Shown in pieces: positions 19,924 to 29,059 of a stretch of 64,000 bases of DNA. The notes under the pieces are model-generated. The model ran no database searches, was not told the origin of the DNA, and was given only the letters and a program-made list of their open reading frames with translations. The DNA is taken from contig NZ_JAUOQE010000002.1 in the NCBI RefSeq assembly GCF_030547545.1, positions 248,001 to 312,000 of the forward strand, in the 5' to 3' direction. The position numbers were made by a program, and so were the translations under genes. The stretch is from Amphritea sp. 1_MG-2023 (GTDB taxonomy: Bacteria > Pseudomonadota > Gammaproteobacteria > Pseudomonadales > Balneatricaceae). How positions within the stretch are numbered: position 1 is the stretch's first letter; every line of letters starts with the position of its first letter.

Positions 19924-20627
19924 CAGGATTCCATAAATTCAAGTTTGTCGATCAGTAAGCTGTATTCTTTGCCGTTTTTCTCGACCTGTTGCAGTTTTAC
20001 AACCATATAGTCGAGTTCTGGTGCGCACCAGAGAAAGGTCTCGCGCTTGCTATCAGGGCCTCGGTCGCGTTGAATCTTAATCGCTTCAAAGGTGCCAATG
20101 GGGGTGGTGACGGTTTCTGTGCCGACAATGATGAATGGGTAAGTTTTTATTCTGCCGCCATCGGCCACTTGATAGCTTAATTGCTGTTTGCCTGCAGCTA
20201 GATCGAGGCGTAGCTGCATCTGATAGCTGAGGTTGTCCTGTGTGCCGGCGGGAATGTCCAGCGTCCAAGGTTTCTTGGCAATGTCGTTGAGTACGGTATT
20301 GGTGTTCCAATTAAATTGGAGTACCGCGTTTTTGTTATTGCCGATGACTTTACGATGATATTCGTAATGTTGAGGGAGGACGTTGTCCTCTTGTAGTGTA
20401 AATTCGGAGAATTCATCAACTTTGGCGATCAGTGCTGCAGCGCTCAGTGATAGCTTCCAGCGTTCACCGTCACGTGACAGTTCGCCAATGGCATCGCCAC
20501 CAAACGAGATACCCATATCCCACTGCGCTTTATAAACGGCTTTATAGGGTTTAAATAACTCTGAGGCTTGTGCCGGTAAAGCGCAAATAAACAGCAATAC
20601 CGGAATGGATAGTATGCTAAGTCGCAT
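19923..20627 (-). CDS. DUF3108 domain-containing exported protein
   Basis: The 234 aa product has a signal peptide (LSILSIPVLLFICALPAQASE) and a beta-rich body typical of DUF3108: YKAVYKAQWDMGISFGGDA, RKVIGNNK, AGTQDNLSYQMQLRLDL, VADGGRIKTYPFIIVGTET, and IGTFEAIKIQRDRG with WCAPELDYMVVKL. The family is probably periplasmic and often encoded next to purMN, as here, where it starts 3 bp after the purN stop. Its function is unknown; the fold suggests binding of a lipid or sugar, which is inference only. Confidence 0.85.
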   Translation of the reverse strand: MRLSILSIPVLLFICALPAQASELFKPYKAVYKAQWDMGISFGGDAIGELSRDGERWKLSLSAAALIAKVDEFSEFTLQEDNVLPQHYEYHRKVIGNNKNAVLQFNWNTNTVLNDIAKKPWTLDIPAGTQDNLSYQMQLRLDLAAGKQQLSYQVADGGRIKTYPFIIVGTETVTTPIGTFEAIKIQRDRGPDSKRETFLWCAPELDYMVVKLQQVEKNGKEYSLLIDKLEFMES

Positions 20628-20630
20628 AAG

Positions 20631-21284
20631 TTACTCCTGAATGAATTGATATCCTTCAGGTTGCAAGGTAGTGCCATCGAGCTGAACCGCGCCTGAAACG
20701 GATAACGAAAGACGCTCTGAGCAGAACCACTCAACGGCTAACGGATAGATTTTATGTTCGGCGCTATGAACTCGCTGCTGCAGGCTGTCCGCGCTGTCCG
20801 TTGGCTGTATAGGCAGCGGTGCTTGCACGGCTAAGGGACCGCCATCGAGCTCTTCGGTGACAAAGTGGACCGTACAGCCGTGTTGTGAGTCACCGGCGTC
20901 TAAGGCTCGCTGATGCGTGTTGAGGCCTTTGTATTTCGGCAAAAGAGACGGATGGATATTAAACATCCGCCCCTGATAGTGGCGTACAAAGATTGGCGTA
21001 AGAATGCGCATAAAGCCGGCCAGTACAATGAGGTCGGGGGCATAGGCATCGATCGCCTCGATCATCGCCATATCAAAATGCTCGCGGCTTTCATAATCGT
21101 TATGATTAATAACGATTTGAGGAATGCCTGCCTGTTTGGCGCGTTCGAGACCGAATGCATCAGCTTTATTGCTGAGTACTGCAGCGATGCGGCCATGAAT
21201 CTGGCCGCTCGCGATCGCATCGATGATTGCCTGCAGGTTGGAGCCGCTGCCGGAGATCAGAACAACAATGCTTTTTTGTGTCAT
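20631..21284 (-). CDS. purN: Phosphoribosylglycinamide formyltransferase
   Basis: PurN transfers a formyl group from 10-formyltetrahydrofolate to GAR, the third step of purine synthesis. The 217 aa protein begins with ISGSGSNLQAIIDA (phosphate-binding loop) and has the catalytic residues in MFNIHPSLLPKYKG (Asn109, His111) and TEELDGGP (Asp147), matching the E. coli Asn-His-Asp triad. It follows purM by two bases on the minus strand. Confidence 0.97.
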   Translation of the reverse strand: MTQKSIVVLISGSGSNLQAIIDAIASGQIHGRIAAVLSNKADAFGLERAKQAGIPQIVINHNDYESREHFDMAMIEAIDAYAPDLIVLAGFMRILTPIFVRHYQGRMFNIHPSLLPKYKGLNTHQRALDAGDSQHGCTVHFVTEELDGGPLAVQAPLPIQPTDSADSLQQRVHSAEHKIYPLAVEWFCSERLSLSVSGAVQLDGTTLQPEGYQFIQE

Positions 21285-21286
21285 TA

Positions 21287-22345
21287 TCAGGCCTCCAGGC
21301 CCTGCAGTTCGACTTGCTCTTCGCCATCGATAGCGCTGGCAATCTCGCCAACAATAAAGGGTGATTCGCCGGCATCTTGTAAGATTTTCAGAGCATCTTC
21401 AGCGGTGTCTGCTGGGACGCAGATGATCATGCCAATGCCGCAGTTTAGGGTGCGATACATTTCGCGCGCATCGACATTGCCTAGTTTTTGAATCCAACGG
21501 AATACTTCCGGCATCGTCCAGCTGTTAACATCGATGACTGCTTTGGCATTTTCCGGTAGCACGCGAGGGATGTTTTCCAGTAGGCCACCACCGGTAATGT
21601 GGGATAGCGCATTGACTTGACTGTTTTTGATCAGCTCAAGAACAGGCTTAACGTAAATGCGGGTAGGTTCAAGTAACGCTTCAGTCAATGGTTTGCCATC
21701 AACGCTACCGCTTAAATCGGCGTCGCGAACTTCGATGATTTTGCGGATCAGTGAATAGCCGTTTGAGTGAGGGCCTGAAGAGGGAAGCGCAATAATTTTG
21801 TCGCCAACACTGACGTTAGAACCATCGATGATGTCGTCTTTTTCGACAACGCCAACGCAGAAGCCGGCTAAATCGTAATCTTCGCCTTCGTACATGCCTG
21901 GCATTTCAGCAGTTTCGCCGCCAACCAGGGCTGCGCCTGCGAGTTCGCAACCTGCGCCAATACCGGTGACGACATCGGCTGCTATATCGATATTGAGTTT
22001 GCCGGTGGCATAATAATCTAGGAAGAACAGCGGTTCAGCGCCTGCAACGATCAGATCGTTGACACACATCGCCACCAGATCGATACCGATGGTGTCGTGT
22101 TTCTTCAGATCCATGGCTAAGCGCAGCTTAGTGCCGACACCATCGGTGCCTGATACCAATACGGGTTTTTTATAACCCTCGGGAATTTCACACAGGGCAC
22201 CAAAGCCACCTAATCCGCCCATAACTTCAGGGCGAGCGGTGCGTTTTGCAACGCCTTTAATGCGATCAACTAATGCGTTTCCGGCATCGATATCGACACC
22301 AGCGTCTTTGTAGCTGATAGGAGTGTTGTGGTCAGTGGCAGACAT
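21287..22345 (-). CDS. purM: Phosphoribosylformylglycinamidine cyclo-ligase
   Basis: PurM closes the imidazole ring to form AIR, the fifth step of purine synthesis. The 352 aa protein shows [19 protein letters not shown] at the N-terminus, [41 protein letters not shown] and [16 protein letters not shown], all typical. It is the first gene of the minus-strand operon purM-purN-DUF3108-yfcL-Imm22-like and is divergent from the DUF2066 gene over 173 bp, an arrangement common in gammaproteobacteria. Confidence 0.98.
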   Translation of the reverse strand: MSATDHNTPISYKDAGVDIDAGNALVDRIKGVAKRTARPEVMGGLGGFGALCEIPEGYKKPVLVSGTDGVGTKLRLAMDLKKHDTIGIDLVAMCVNDLIVAGAEPLFFLDYYATGKLNIDIAADVVTGIGAGCELAGAALVGGETAEMPGMYEGEDYDLAGFCVGVVEKDDIIDGSNVSVGDKIIALPSSGPHSNGYSLIRKIIEVRDADLSGSVDGKPLTEALLEPTRIYVKPVLELIKNSQVNALSHITGGGLLENIPRVLPENAKAVIDVNSWTMPEVFRWIQKLGNVDAREMYRTLNCGIGMIICVPADTAEDALKILQDAGESPFIVGEIASAIDGEEQVELQGLEA

Positions 22346-22518
22346 AGTGTGTATGAACCTGTTCGGGCTGATGACTGATTGAAAAAATTTGACGCGTATT
22401 CTATCAGGTTGATGGTGAGGGGGCTATTGTGTGTTAAAGTTTATGCCGCTTTAAACGATACTTTTTTCAGACTGCCAGGGTTGACCGTTAGGCGGTAAAA
22501 CGGAGTAAAACAAGGATC

Positions 22519-23592
22519 ATGATACGCAAGCTTGGTAACTGTCTGTTGATAGTGATGTTAGTGGGGCTCTGTGGCCTGACTCAGGCCGCCACGGTTAAGG
22601 GATTGTATAGTGCTGACATGTTGGTGCCGGAACAGCTCACTCAGCCCTCAAATGAGCAGTTGCAGCAGGGTTTGAAAGCGGTTTTGATTAAAGTATCTGG
22701 GCGGAGTGCGGTGGTGAATCGTCCTGCCGTACGACAGGCCTTACAGCAGCCATCCGCTTGGCTTAATCAATTTGCTTATCAGGCAACTCAGACGCCTATT
22801 TCGGCGGGTGATGGACGTGAAGTCTTAGGTCAGCAGTTGGTACTTGATTATGATCGAGTCTTGATTGATCAATTGTTACAGCAGGCGGATATGCCCTCGA
22901 TTGGTCACGCTCGACCGGTATTACTGGTATGGCTGGCACAGCAGCGTAGTCAGACCGCGCGAGATTATGTGGCACCCGAGAGCGACATTTATACGGAGCT
23001 GGCAGATCAGGCTCGGGCGCGTGGTATACCCGTAGATATTCCACTGTTTGATTTAAATGATCAGACCGCGTTGGATGTGAGCGACCTGTGGGGATTTTTC
23101 CGACAACCCATAGAGCAAGCCTCGGCGCGCTATCAGCCGGATGCTATCTTGGTGGGGCGACTGATACAAAGTGCTGGAGGCGGCTGGCAAACGGAATGGT
23201 TGCTATTGCACGCGGCGACTCGTCATTCAATGAAGCCGACGGGGTCATTAACTGAGCAGTTACAACAGGTGGTGAATGAATCGGCCGATACCGTTTTAGC
23301 TTCCCTGGGGCAGCGCTTTAATTATGTCGAAACTGGATTGCAGCTTGAGGTTGCTAATATCGCTAATATAGCGGATTACTTGCAGTTGCAGGACTACTTA
23401 CAGCAATTGCCACCGGTTGAAGCGGTGCGGATGACCGGTGTTGAAGCCGATCGCGTCTATTTCCGGGTAGAGACACAGGGAGGGGTCGCATCTTTGGATC
23501 AAGCGATTCGTTTGGATCCTCGGCTAGCGCCGATGTCAAGGCTGCAGCGTGAAGATGATACTACCGTCCACTCATACCGCTGGCAGCAGTAG
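22519..23592 (+). CDS. DUF2066 domain-containing exported protein
   Basis: The 357 aa product has a signal peptide (LLIVMLVGLCGLTQAATV) and the DUF2066 layout: GLYSADMLVPEQ, KAVLIKVSGRSAV, VLDYDRVLIDQLL, then VLLVWLAQQ and a C-terminal RVYFRVETQGG. The family is envelope-located, of unknown function and conserved upstream of the AI-2E-type permease and hda, as here. The ATG at 22519 has a plausible AAGGATC ribosome binding site. No catalytic motif is recognised. Confidence 0.85.
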   Translation: MIRKLGNCLLIVMLVGLCGLTQAATVKGLYSADMLVPEQLTQPSNEQLQQGLKAVLIKVSGRSAVVNRPAVRQALQQPSAWLNQFAYQATQTPISAGDGREVLGQQLVLDYDRVLIDQLLQQADMPSIGHARPVLLVWLAQQRSQTARDYVAPESDIYTELADQARARGIPVDIPLFDLNDQTALDVSDLWGFFRQPIEQASARYQPDAILVGRLIQSAGGGWQTEWLLLHAATRHSMKPTGSLTEQLQQVVNESADTVLASLGQRFNYVETGLQLEVANIANIADYLQLQDYLQQLPPVEAVRMTGVEADRVYFRVETQGGVASLDQAIRLDPRLAPMSRLQREDDTTVHSYRWQQ

Positions 23593-23659
23593 CGGTTAAT
23601 GAGTTTAGTTATCCTGTTTATTATTGGTATTCGCCGTTTCGGCTCGAGAGGATGTGTAG

Positions 23660-24712
23660 ATGAGTGATTCGCAACGCTGGTTTTTTCTCATTGTTGGGGT
23701 GGTCGTGGCGTTGCTGCTGTATTTATTGCAGCCGATTTTGTCGCCGTTTGTGGTGGCGGCGCTGCTGGCTTATTTGACTGATCCCGTAGCCGATCGGCTT
23801 GAAGCTCGGGGGTTAAGTCGGACATTATCGGTGGTGGTGGTGTTTCTGATCATGACGACGGTGCTGCTATTATTAGTGATTTGGTTATTGCCCAAGCTGG
23901 GTTATCAGTTACAAGTGATGATCAAAATGGTGCCGCAGGTCGTTAGCATGATCCAAACCAGTTGGATCCCTTGGTTAGAAGCGCATACAGGGGTTTCGTT
24001 AGCAGGTTTTGATCTGCAGAGCTTGCAGGCGTTGATAAGTGGGCACTGGCAGCAAACAGGAAGCCTCGTTAAAGGCGTTTTTAGCAGTGTCAGTGAGTCG
24101 GGATTGGCGGTGGTCGCGTGGGTGGCTAATCTGGTGTTGATTCCGGTGGTGATGTTTTATCTGTTACGTGACTGGGATGTGATGATGGATAAAATAGGTC
24201 ACTTATTACCCCGCAATGTTGAAAAAAAGGTTACTCTGTGGGCGAATGAGTGTGATGAGGTACTAGGCGCCTTTATTAAGGGGCAGTTATTAGTCATGTT
24301 GGCGCTGGGGGTTATTTATGCCTTGGGGCTTTGGTTTATTGGGCTCGATTTGGCCTTATTAGTGGGCATGTTGGCCGGTCTTGCGAGTATTGTTCCTTAT
24401 ATGGGCTTCATCGTCGGGATTGTGGCTGCCGGTGTCGCCGCGATGCTGCAGTTTAATGATATTACCGTGTTGGCTTGGGTGGCGGTGGTATTCGGAGTTG
24501 GGCAGGCGCTCGAGGGCATGCTGCTGACGCCGTTGCTGGTTGGTGATCGTATTGGCTTGCACCCTGTTGCGGTTATTTTTGCCATTATGGCTGGAGGGCA
24601 ACTGTTCGGTTTTGTTGGGATTTTGATTGCACTTCCCGTTGCGGCGGTTATTATGGTGCTCCTTCGTCATCTGCATCAGGGTTATAAAAGCAGTAAGCTT
24701 TATGATTGTTGA
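23660..24712 (+). CDS. AI-2E family transporter (PerM-like permease)
   Basis: The 350 aa integral membrane protein has an N-terminal pair of helices with LLLYLLQPILSPFVVAALLAYLTDP, a central hydrophilic region, and the conserved C-terminal bundle including NLVLIPVVMFYLLRDWD, FIKGQLLVMLALGVIYALG and a final PVAAVIMVLLRHL. The superfamily includes the proposed AI-2 exporter TqsA and Na+/H+ antiporters; the substrate cannot be read from the sequence. The gene lies between DUF2066 and hda, a conserved arrangement. AGAGGATG precedes the start. Confidence 0.88.
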   Translation: MSDSQRWFFLIVGVVVALLLYLLQPILSPFVVAALLAYLTDPVADRLEARGLSRTLSVVVVFLIMTTVLLLLVIWLLPKLGYQLQVMIKMVPQVVSMIQTSWIPWLEAHTGVSLAGFDLQSLQALISGHWQQTGSLVKGVFSSVSESGLAVVAWVANLVLIPVVMFYLLRDWDVMMDKIGHLLPRNVEKKVTLWANECDEVLGAFIKGQLLVMLALGVIYALGLWFIGLDLALLVGMLAGLASIVPYMGFIVGIVAAGVAAMLQFNDITVLAWVAVVFGVGQALEGMLLTPLLVGDRIGLHPVAVIFAIMAGGQLFGFVGILIALPVAAVIMVLLRHLHQGYKSSKLYDC

Positions 24713-24892
24713 GTATTTAAGGTGAATGAGTAAAGAGATTTAAGATTCAGCGCGCCATGATAGTGAGCATAGAAATACCCGGCTGAAGAAGTCATCATAG
24801 TCAAAACATCGTTTTGCTGTGATCAAGCTAGGCAATCCAGAAACTTAAAACGTGAGACAAGGCCGGTGCCCAGCGGCAGGCCGAATGTATAG

Positions 24893-25597
24893 ATGAGTAG
24901 TCCTGAGCCGTTTCAGATACCCTTGGGAATCACGCTACGTGATGATGCCCGATTTGAAAATTTCCTTTGTCAGGGGAATGAGTTGCTTTGCAGTACCCTG
25001 GATCAGGCTGCCCGTGGGGAAGGGGAGCAATACTTATATATTTGGGGTAACAGTGATAGCGGTTGTTCTCATTTGTTGCAAGCCGTTTGTCATGCGTCTG
25101 ATCCCGTTGGACGTACTGCGGTTTATCTGCCTTTAGATGAATTGATGACGATGGGGCCAGGCGTGCTGGAAGGTATGGAGCACCTCGATCTGGTCTGTAT
25201 CGATCATATTCAGATTATTGCGGGTAATAAAGCCTGGGAAGAAGGTATGTTTCACTTCTTTAACCGTATTCGTGCTGAAAATAATCGTTTATTGGTGGCA
25301 GGTGATCGCGCCCCGCGTCAGTTAAGCCTAAATCTGCCAGATTTATCATCCCGTCTGAGTTGGGGGATGGTTTTTCAAGTACATAACCTTGATGATGATG
25401 GCAAAGTGCAGGCTTTGCAGTTGCGAGCCAGAGGGCGTGGCTTTACTATCAGTGAAGATGTTGCTTGGTTTTTGATACATCGGGCTAGCCGCAGCATGTC
25501 AGACCTGTTTGAGCTGTTAGATAAGCTGGATTCAGCCTCGTTGAGTGCTAAGCGTAAAGTGACCATTCCATTTGTTAAACAGGTTCTCGGACTCTGA
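24893..25597 (+). CDS. hda: DnaA regulatory inactivator Hda
   Basis: Hda is a DnaA-related AAA+ protein that, with the DNA-loaded beta clamp, triggers hydrolysis of DnaA-ATP after initiation of replication. The 234 aa protein starts with a clamp-binding-like segment (PFQIPLGITLRDDARFENF) and contains a Walker A region GNSDSGCSHLLQA, a Walker B VCIDHIQII, sensor RLSWGMVFQV and a C-terminal domain similar to DnaA domain IIIb. Its neighbours (DUF2066, AI-2E permease) fit the usual hda context. It lies 180 bp downstream of the permease, so it may have its own promoter. Confidence 0.93.
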   Translation: MSSPEPFQIPLGITLRDDARFENFLCQGNELLCSTLDQAARGEGEQYLYIWGNSDSGCSHLLQAVCHASDPVGRTAVYLPLDELMTMGPGVLEGMEHLDLVCIDHIQIIAGNKAWEEGMFHFFNRIRAENNRLLVAGDRAPRQLSLNLPDLSSRLSWGMVFQVHNLDDDGKVQALQLRARGRGFTISEDVAWFLIHRASRSMSDLFELLDKLDSASLSAKRKVTIPFVKQVLGL

Positions 25598-25621
25598 TTT
25601 TGATATTTAATATGGATGACT

Positions 25622-25858
25622 ATGAAAATTATCTTGGCGGGCTTTTATTCTGATGTCACCGAAAGTGAGCTGCGAACACTCCTGTCTGATTATGCAGAAG
25701 TTGATGAATTGAAAATTATACCCGGTGATTTACCCGAGCAAACCATTGCGGTGCTGACGATTGAAGGGACTAATGCTGAGGCTCATTGGGTGGCGCGGCG
25801 ATTGACGGGGCTTTTTTGGCATCAGCACTCTTTGCGAGCCTACGTGTCATTGTTTTGA
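25622..25858 (+). CDS. Small RRM-like putative RNA-binding protein
   Basis: The 78 aa product MKIILAGFYSDVTESELRTLL... reads like a single RRM fold: strand 1 with IILAGFYSDV (RNP2 position), helix 1 SELRTLLSDYA, strand 2 DELKIIPG, strand 3 TIAVLTIEG, helix 2 AHWVARRLTG and a last strand LRAYVSLF. The RNP1 aromatic pattern is not obvious, so RNA binding is inferred. ATGs at 25616 and 25622 are both available; 25622 is preferred because of a GGATG sequence just upstream. It is probably co-transcribed with hda and the following RluA-type gene. Confidence 0.55.
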   Translation: MKIILAGFYSDVTESELRTLLSDYAEVDELKIIPGDLPEQTIAVLTIEGTNAEAHWVARRLTGLFWHQHSLRAYVSLF

Positions 25859-25872
25859 GGTGAGCCTTCCCT

Positions 25873-26565
25873 ATGGCTAGCTATGCAGTGGTTGAACAGA
25901 CCGCCGATTATTTGATTATTGATAAGGCCCCTGGCGTCTCGGTACACCGTGATCAGGATGATACGGGGTTGTTACAGCAGATTTCGGCAGAGCTTCATTG
26001 TGGCAGCTTATATCTAGTGCATCGGCTGGATAAAATGACCTCTGGGTTATTGATTCTTGCCTGTCATGCGCAAGCGGCAGCCTATCTATCGCGTCAGTTT
26101 CAGGCAAAAACGGTTGAAAAATACTACCTCGCCTTATCGGATCAGAAACCACGTAAAAAGCAGGGCCTCATCAAAGGCGATATGGAACGTTCTCGCAGAG
26201 GCAGTTGGAAGCTAACAACAGGGCAGAAAAATCCTGCGATGACGCGCTTTTTTAGTTGCTCACCAGAGCCTGGCATACGCTTATTTCTATTACGACCATT
26301 CACCGGTAAGACCCATCAGTTGCGTGTCGCATTGAAGAGTATCGGCGCGGCTATTCTGGGCGATCAGCGTTATCATCGGGTAGCGGATGCAGGCATCGAG
26401 CGCGGCTATCTGCATGCTTGGGTGATCGCCTTTGAGTGGCAGGGTGAGCGGCGTGAGTATCGTTGTGATCCGACGGTGGGTGAGTTATTTCTCCTGCCGA
26501 GCGTTAGACAGCAGCTTGAGCAATGGGCCCCTCCCAGTCGTCTGGCTTGGCCAGCATCGTCATAA
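25873..26565 (+). CDS. RluA-family pseudouridine synthase
   Basis: The 230 aa protein isomerises uridine to pseudouridine in rRNA or tRNA. It has DYLIIDKAPGVSVH, the catalytic motif HRLDKMTSGLLIL (Asp53), AKTVEKYYLA and the C-terminal GKTHQLRVALKSIGAAILGD that completes the active site. It has no N-terminal S4 domain, which together with the short length fits a small RluA-like subfamily rather than RluC or RluD. The exact target uridine cannot be told. GAGGTGAG precedes the ATG. Confidence 0.92.
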   Translation: MASYAVVEQTADYLIIDKAPGVSVHRDQDDTGLLQQISAELHCGSLYLVHRLDKMTSGLLILACHAQAAAYLSRQFQAKTVEKYYLALSDQKPRKKQGLIKGDMERSRRGSWKLTTGQKNPAMTRFFSCSPEPGIRLFLLRPFTGKTHQLRVALKSIGAAILGDQRYHRVADAGIERGYLHAWVIAFEWQGERREYRCDPTVGELFLLPSVRQQLEQWAPPSRLAWPASS

Positions 26566-26602
26566 AACCGCTTTTAACAGATTTGTAGGTAAGAGTACTG
26601 CT

Positions 26603-26818
26603 ATGCAAGATGAACGAGTCGAACGAGATTTTAATGCCCGTAGCGAGGAAGAGCAGCAAGCGTTTTTGCAGCAAACTTGGTGTGATCACTGTCAGCAAGT
26701 TAATGTGGGGATGATCAATCCTCGTGAATACCTGCTTAAGGGCACAGTGTTTATCGAGGGTGATTGTCTTCGCTGCGGTAACATTGTGTTAACTGAGCTT
26801 ACAGAAGATGATTTTTAG
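26603..26818 (+). CDS. Small zinc-ribbon protein
   Basis: The 71 aa product has two Cys-X2-Cys knuckles, CDHC and CLRC, about 29 residues apart, so it very likely binds one zinc ion. It is strongly acidic (ending LTELTEDDF) and has no signal peptide. An upstream in-frame extension overlapping the pseudouridine synthase is open but unlikely; AGGTAAGAG before 26603 supports this start. It lies between rluA-type and tcdA genes with short gaps, so it may be part of an RNA-modification operon. No function is known. Confidence 0.65.
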   Translation: MQDERVERDFNARSEEEQQAFLQQTWCDHCQQVNVGMINPREYLLKGTVFIEGDCLRCGNIVLTELTEDDF

Positions 26819-26832
26819 GGCTAATTTTATCC

Positions 26833-27642
26833 ATGACTGATACTTTTGAACAGCGCTTTGGTGGTACTCAGCGATTGTATGGCGTGGCTGGGGTCGAGCT
26901 GTTTCAGCGAGCGAATATCTGCGTCGTTGGCATTGGCGGGGTGGGTTCGTGGGCAGCCGAAGCATTAGCGCGTTCCGCTATTGGTGCTATGACGCTGATT
27001 GATTTGGATGATATTTGCATCACGAATACCAATCGGCAGATACATACCCTCAGTACCACGATCGGAGAACCTAAGACGGAGACAATGGCAGAGCGTATTC
27101 GGCTGATTAATCCCGACTGTCAGGTTGAAACGGTAGATGATTTTATCACCTTGCAGAATATTCCTGAGCTAATCAGTGAGCAGTTTGATTATGTGATTGA
27201 TTGCATCGATAGCGTGAAAGAGAAAGCGGCGTTGATTGCGCATTGTAAGCGCCGCAAAATTCCCGTTATTACGGTCGGCGGCGCGGGTGGTCAAACCGAT
27301 CCGACGCAGATAAATATTGCCGATCTGAGTAAAACGCATCACGATCCATTAGCGGCTAAAACCCGTTCGTTGTTACGCCGTTATTATAACTTTAGTAAAA
27401 GCGGTCGACGTTTTGCAGTTGATTGCGTCTACTCTACCGAGCAATTGGTGTATCCGCAGTCTGATGGCAGTGTGTGTCAGATGAAAACGGTGAGTGATGG
27501 TCAGACGCGTTTGGATTGTAGTGGTGGCTTCGGTGCCTCTACCTGTGTTACGGCGACATTTGGCTTTGTGGCGGTCTCTCGTGTGCTGAAAAAAATGCTT
27601 GAGCGAGCCGAGCGACAGCGCGCAGTTATCGCGGATCGCTAG
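26833..27642 (+). CDS. tcdA: tRNA threonylcarbamoyladenosine dehydratase
   Basis: TcdA (CsdL) is an E1-like enzyme that uses ATP to cyclise t6A37 of ANN-decoding tRNAs to ct6A. The 269 aa protein has FGGTQRLYG at the start, the nucleotide-binding motif VGIGGVGSWAAEALARSAIG, DLDDICITNTNRQIH, DCIDSVKEKAALI and GGFGASTCVTATFG. In E. coli TcdA works with the CsdA-CsdE sulfur transfer system; here a CsdA-SufE/CsdE fusion lies about 1.4 kb away, on the opposite strand beyond one gene, which strengthens the identification. Confidence 0.93.
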   Translation: MTDTFEQRFGGTQRLYGVAGVELFQRANICVVGIGGVGSWAAEALARSAIGAMTLIDLDDICITNTNRQIHTLSTTIGEPKTETMAERIRLINPDCQVETVDDFITLQNIPELISEQFDYVIDCIDSVKEKAALIAHCKRRKIPVITVGGAGGQTDPTQINIADLSKTHHDPLAAKTRSLLRRYYNFSKSGRRFAVDCVYSTEQLVYPQSDGSVCQMKTVSDGQTRLDCSGGFGASTCVTATFGFVAVSRVLKKMLERAERQRAVIADR

Positions 27643-27772
27643 ACGACCTTGGTCTTGAGAAATTAGTTAATTACTCATTTTGGCAGGTATAATTTTTTTA
27701 TTGTTTGATCTTTTGTCGTGCTTACTGCAGTCTGATTTTTTAACTCTCTATATCAATCATTTGGCGCTAATC

Positions 27773-29059
27773 ATGTCACGATGCTTTTCGGAAGGATTCT
27801 ATAAAGCTATTTTCGAGGGCTGTAGCGATGCTATCTATGTGATAGATCCTTGCAGTTCGCGTATTCTTGATGCTAACACTTATGCCTGTAAAGATTTAGG
27901 CATGAGTCGTGAGCGGTTACTACAGCATAGTGTTCTCTCATTACAACAAGGTGTGGAGAATGCGGAACATTGGGAAAAGATCGCCGAGCTGATTTATGGC
28001 TCGCATCCTCAAGCGTTTACCTTTATTGGTCGTCACTACCATCAGAATGGCTCTTTTTTTCCTGTCGAAGTGTATACCTCGATTATCGAATTTGAGGGTC
28101 AGAAACTGTTTCTTTCCATCGCCCGAAATCTCAATCGAACCTCCTCTCAGCGTGAAGAATTTCGTGCTAATGATGCGCGTTTGACCTATGCCTTGAATGA
28201 GGCGGCGGATGGCTTGTGGGATTGGAATATCGATACCGGAGAGGTGTTTTTCTCGCCTCAGCTAAATCGTCTATTGGGTTATCTACCCGATCAGATGGCG
28301 CCGACGGTGGATACCTGGGCTAATGCCATACATGAGGCCGATCGAGAACGAGTGATGGCGGCTTTAAAGGCGCATATTGACGGGCAGACCGCGAGCTATG
28401 AAGCGGAATATCAGCTGAGAAAGCGTGACGGACAGTATATCTGGGTGAGAGATCGGGGGCGCGTGTGTCAGCGAAACGTAGAGGGTGATGCGGTTCGGGT
28501 GGTGGGTATGTGTCACGATATTAGCTGCAGCAAGCAAATGGAAGAGATGCTTCGGTTGCAGGCTAGTCATGATCATCTTACCGGGTTGTTAAACCGCCGA
28601 GCGGGTTATATTCATTTCGAAAAGCAACTCAGTTATGTGCAGCGTTATCATCAGGATTTAACGGTCTGCCTGATCGATCTCGATCATTTTAAGCAGGTTA
28701 ACGATACCTATGGTCATTTGGTGGGTGATATCGTGCTGAAGCATTTTGTGACGTTGATGAATGCTACCTTGAGGCGTTCTGATTCGCTGATGCGTTGGGG
28801 CGGGGAGGAGTTTCTGTTGCTATTACCTAACACCGATATGAACAGTGCGGTGCAGTTGATCACGCAGTTGAAAGAGAAGCTGAATCGCACGCCAGTCGAT
28901 ATGGAGGTCGAGGGGGGAAAGATTACCTATACCTTTAGTGCGGGACTATCCTGCTATCCCGTTCACTCGACGAACTTGGGTGGCCTGATAAAGTTTGCTG
29001 ATGATGCACTTTATCAGGCCAAGGGTGATGGTCGTGATCTGATTATGATCAGCGCTTAA
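27773..29059 (+). CDS. Diguanylate cyclase with two PAS domains
   Basis: The 428 aa protein is predicted to make cyclic di-GMP. Two PAS domains (about residues 10-120 and 145-260, the second with DGLWDWNIDTGEVFFSPQLNRLLGY and a PAC-type YIWVRDRGRV) are followed by a GGDEF domain with HDHLTGLLNRRAG, IDLDHFKQVNDTYGH and the active loop GGEEF. An RxxD inhibitory-site motif (RRSD) lies five residues before GGEEF, so product inhibition is expected. No membrane segments are seen when starting at 27773; a TTG at 27680 would add a hydrophobic stretch but is unlikely. Its stop overlaps that of the convergent cysteine desulfurase gene. Confidence 0.9.
   Translation: MSRCFSEGFYKAIFEGCSDAIYVIDPCSSRILDANTYACKDLGMSRERLLQHSVLSLQQGVENAEHWEKIAELIYGSHPQAFTFIGRHYHQNGSFFPVEVYTSIIEFEGQKLFLSIARNLNRTSSQREEFRANDARLTYALNEAADGLWDWNIDTGEVFFSPQLNRLLGYLPDQMAPTVDTWANAIHEADRERVMAALKAHIDGQTASYEAEYQLRKRDGQYIWVRDRGRVCQRNVEGDAVRVVGMCHDISCSKQMEEMLRLQASHDHLTGLLNRRAGYIHFEKQLSYVQRYHQDLTVCLIDLDHFKQVNDTYGHLVGDIVLKHFVTLMNATLRRSDSLMRWGGEEFLLLLPNTDMNSAVQLITQLKEKLNRTPVDMEVEGGKITYTFSAGLSCYPVHSTNLGGLIKFADDALYQAKGDGRDLIMISA

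Noticed and set aside
27680-27772. TTG-initiated N-terminal hydrophobic extension of the PAS-GGDEF protein
   Set aside because: It would add one hydrophobic segment, but TTG is a rare start and no ribosome binding site is visible. The first PAS domain begins properly after the ATG at 27773.
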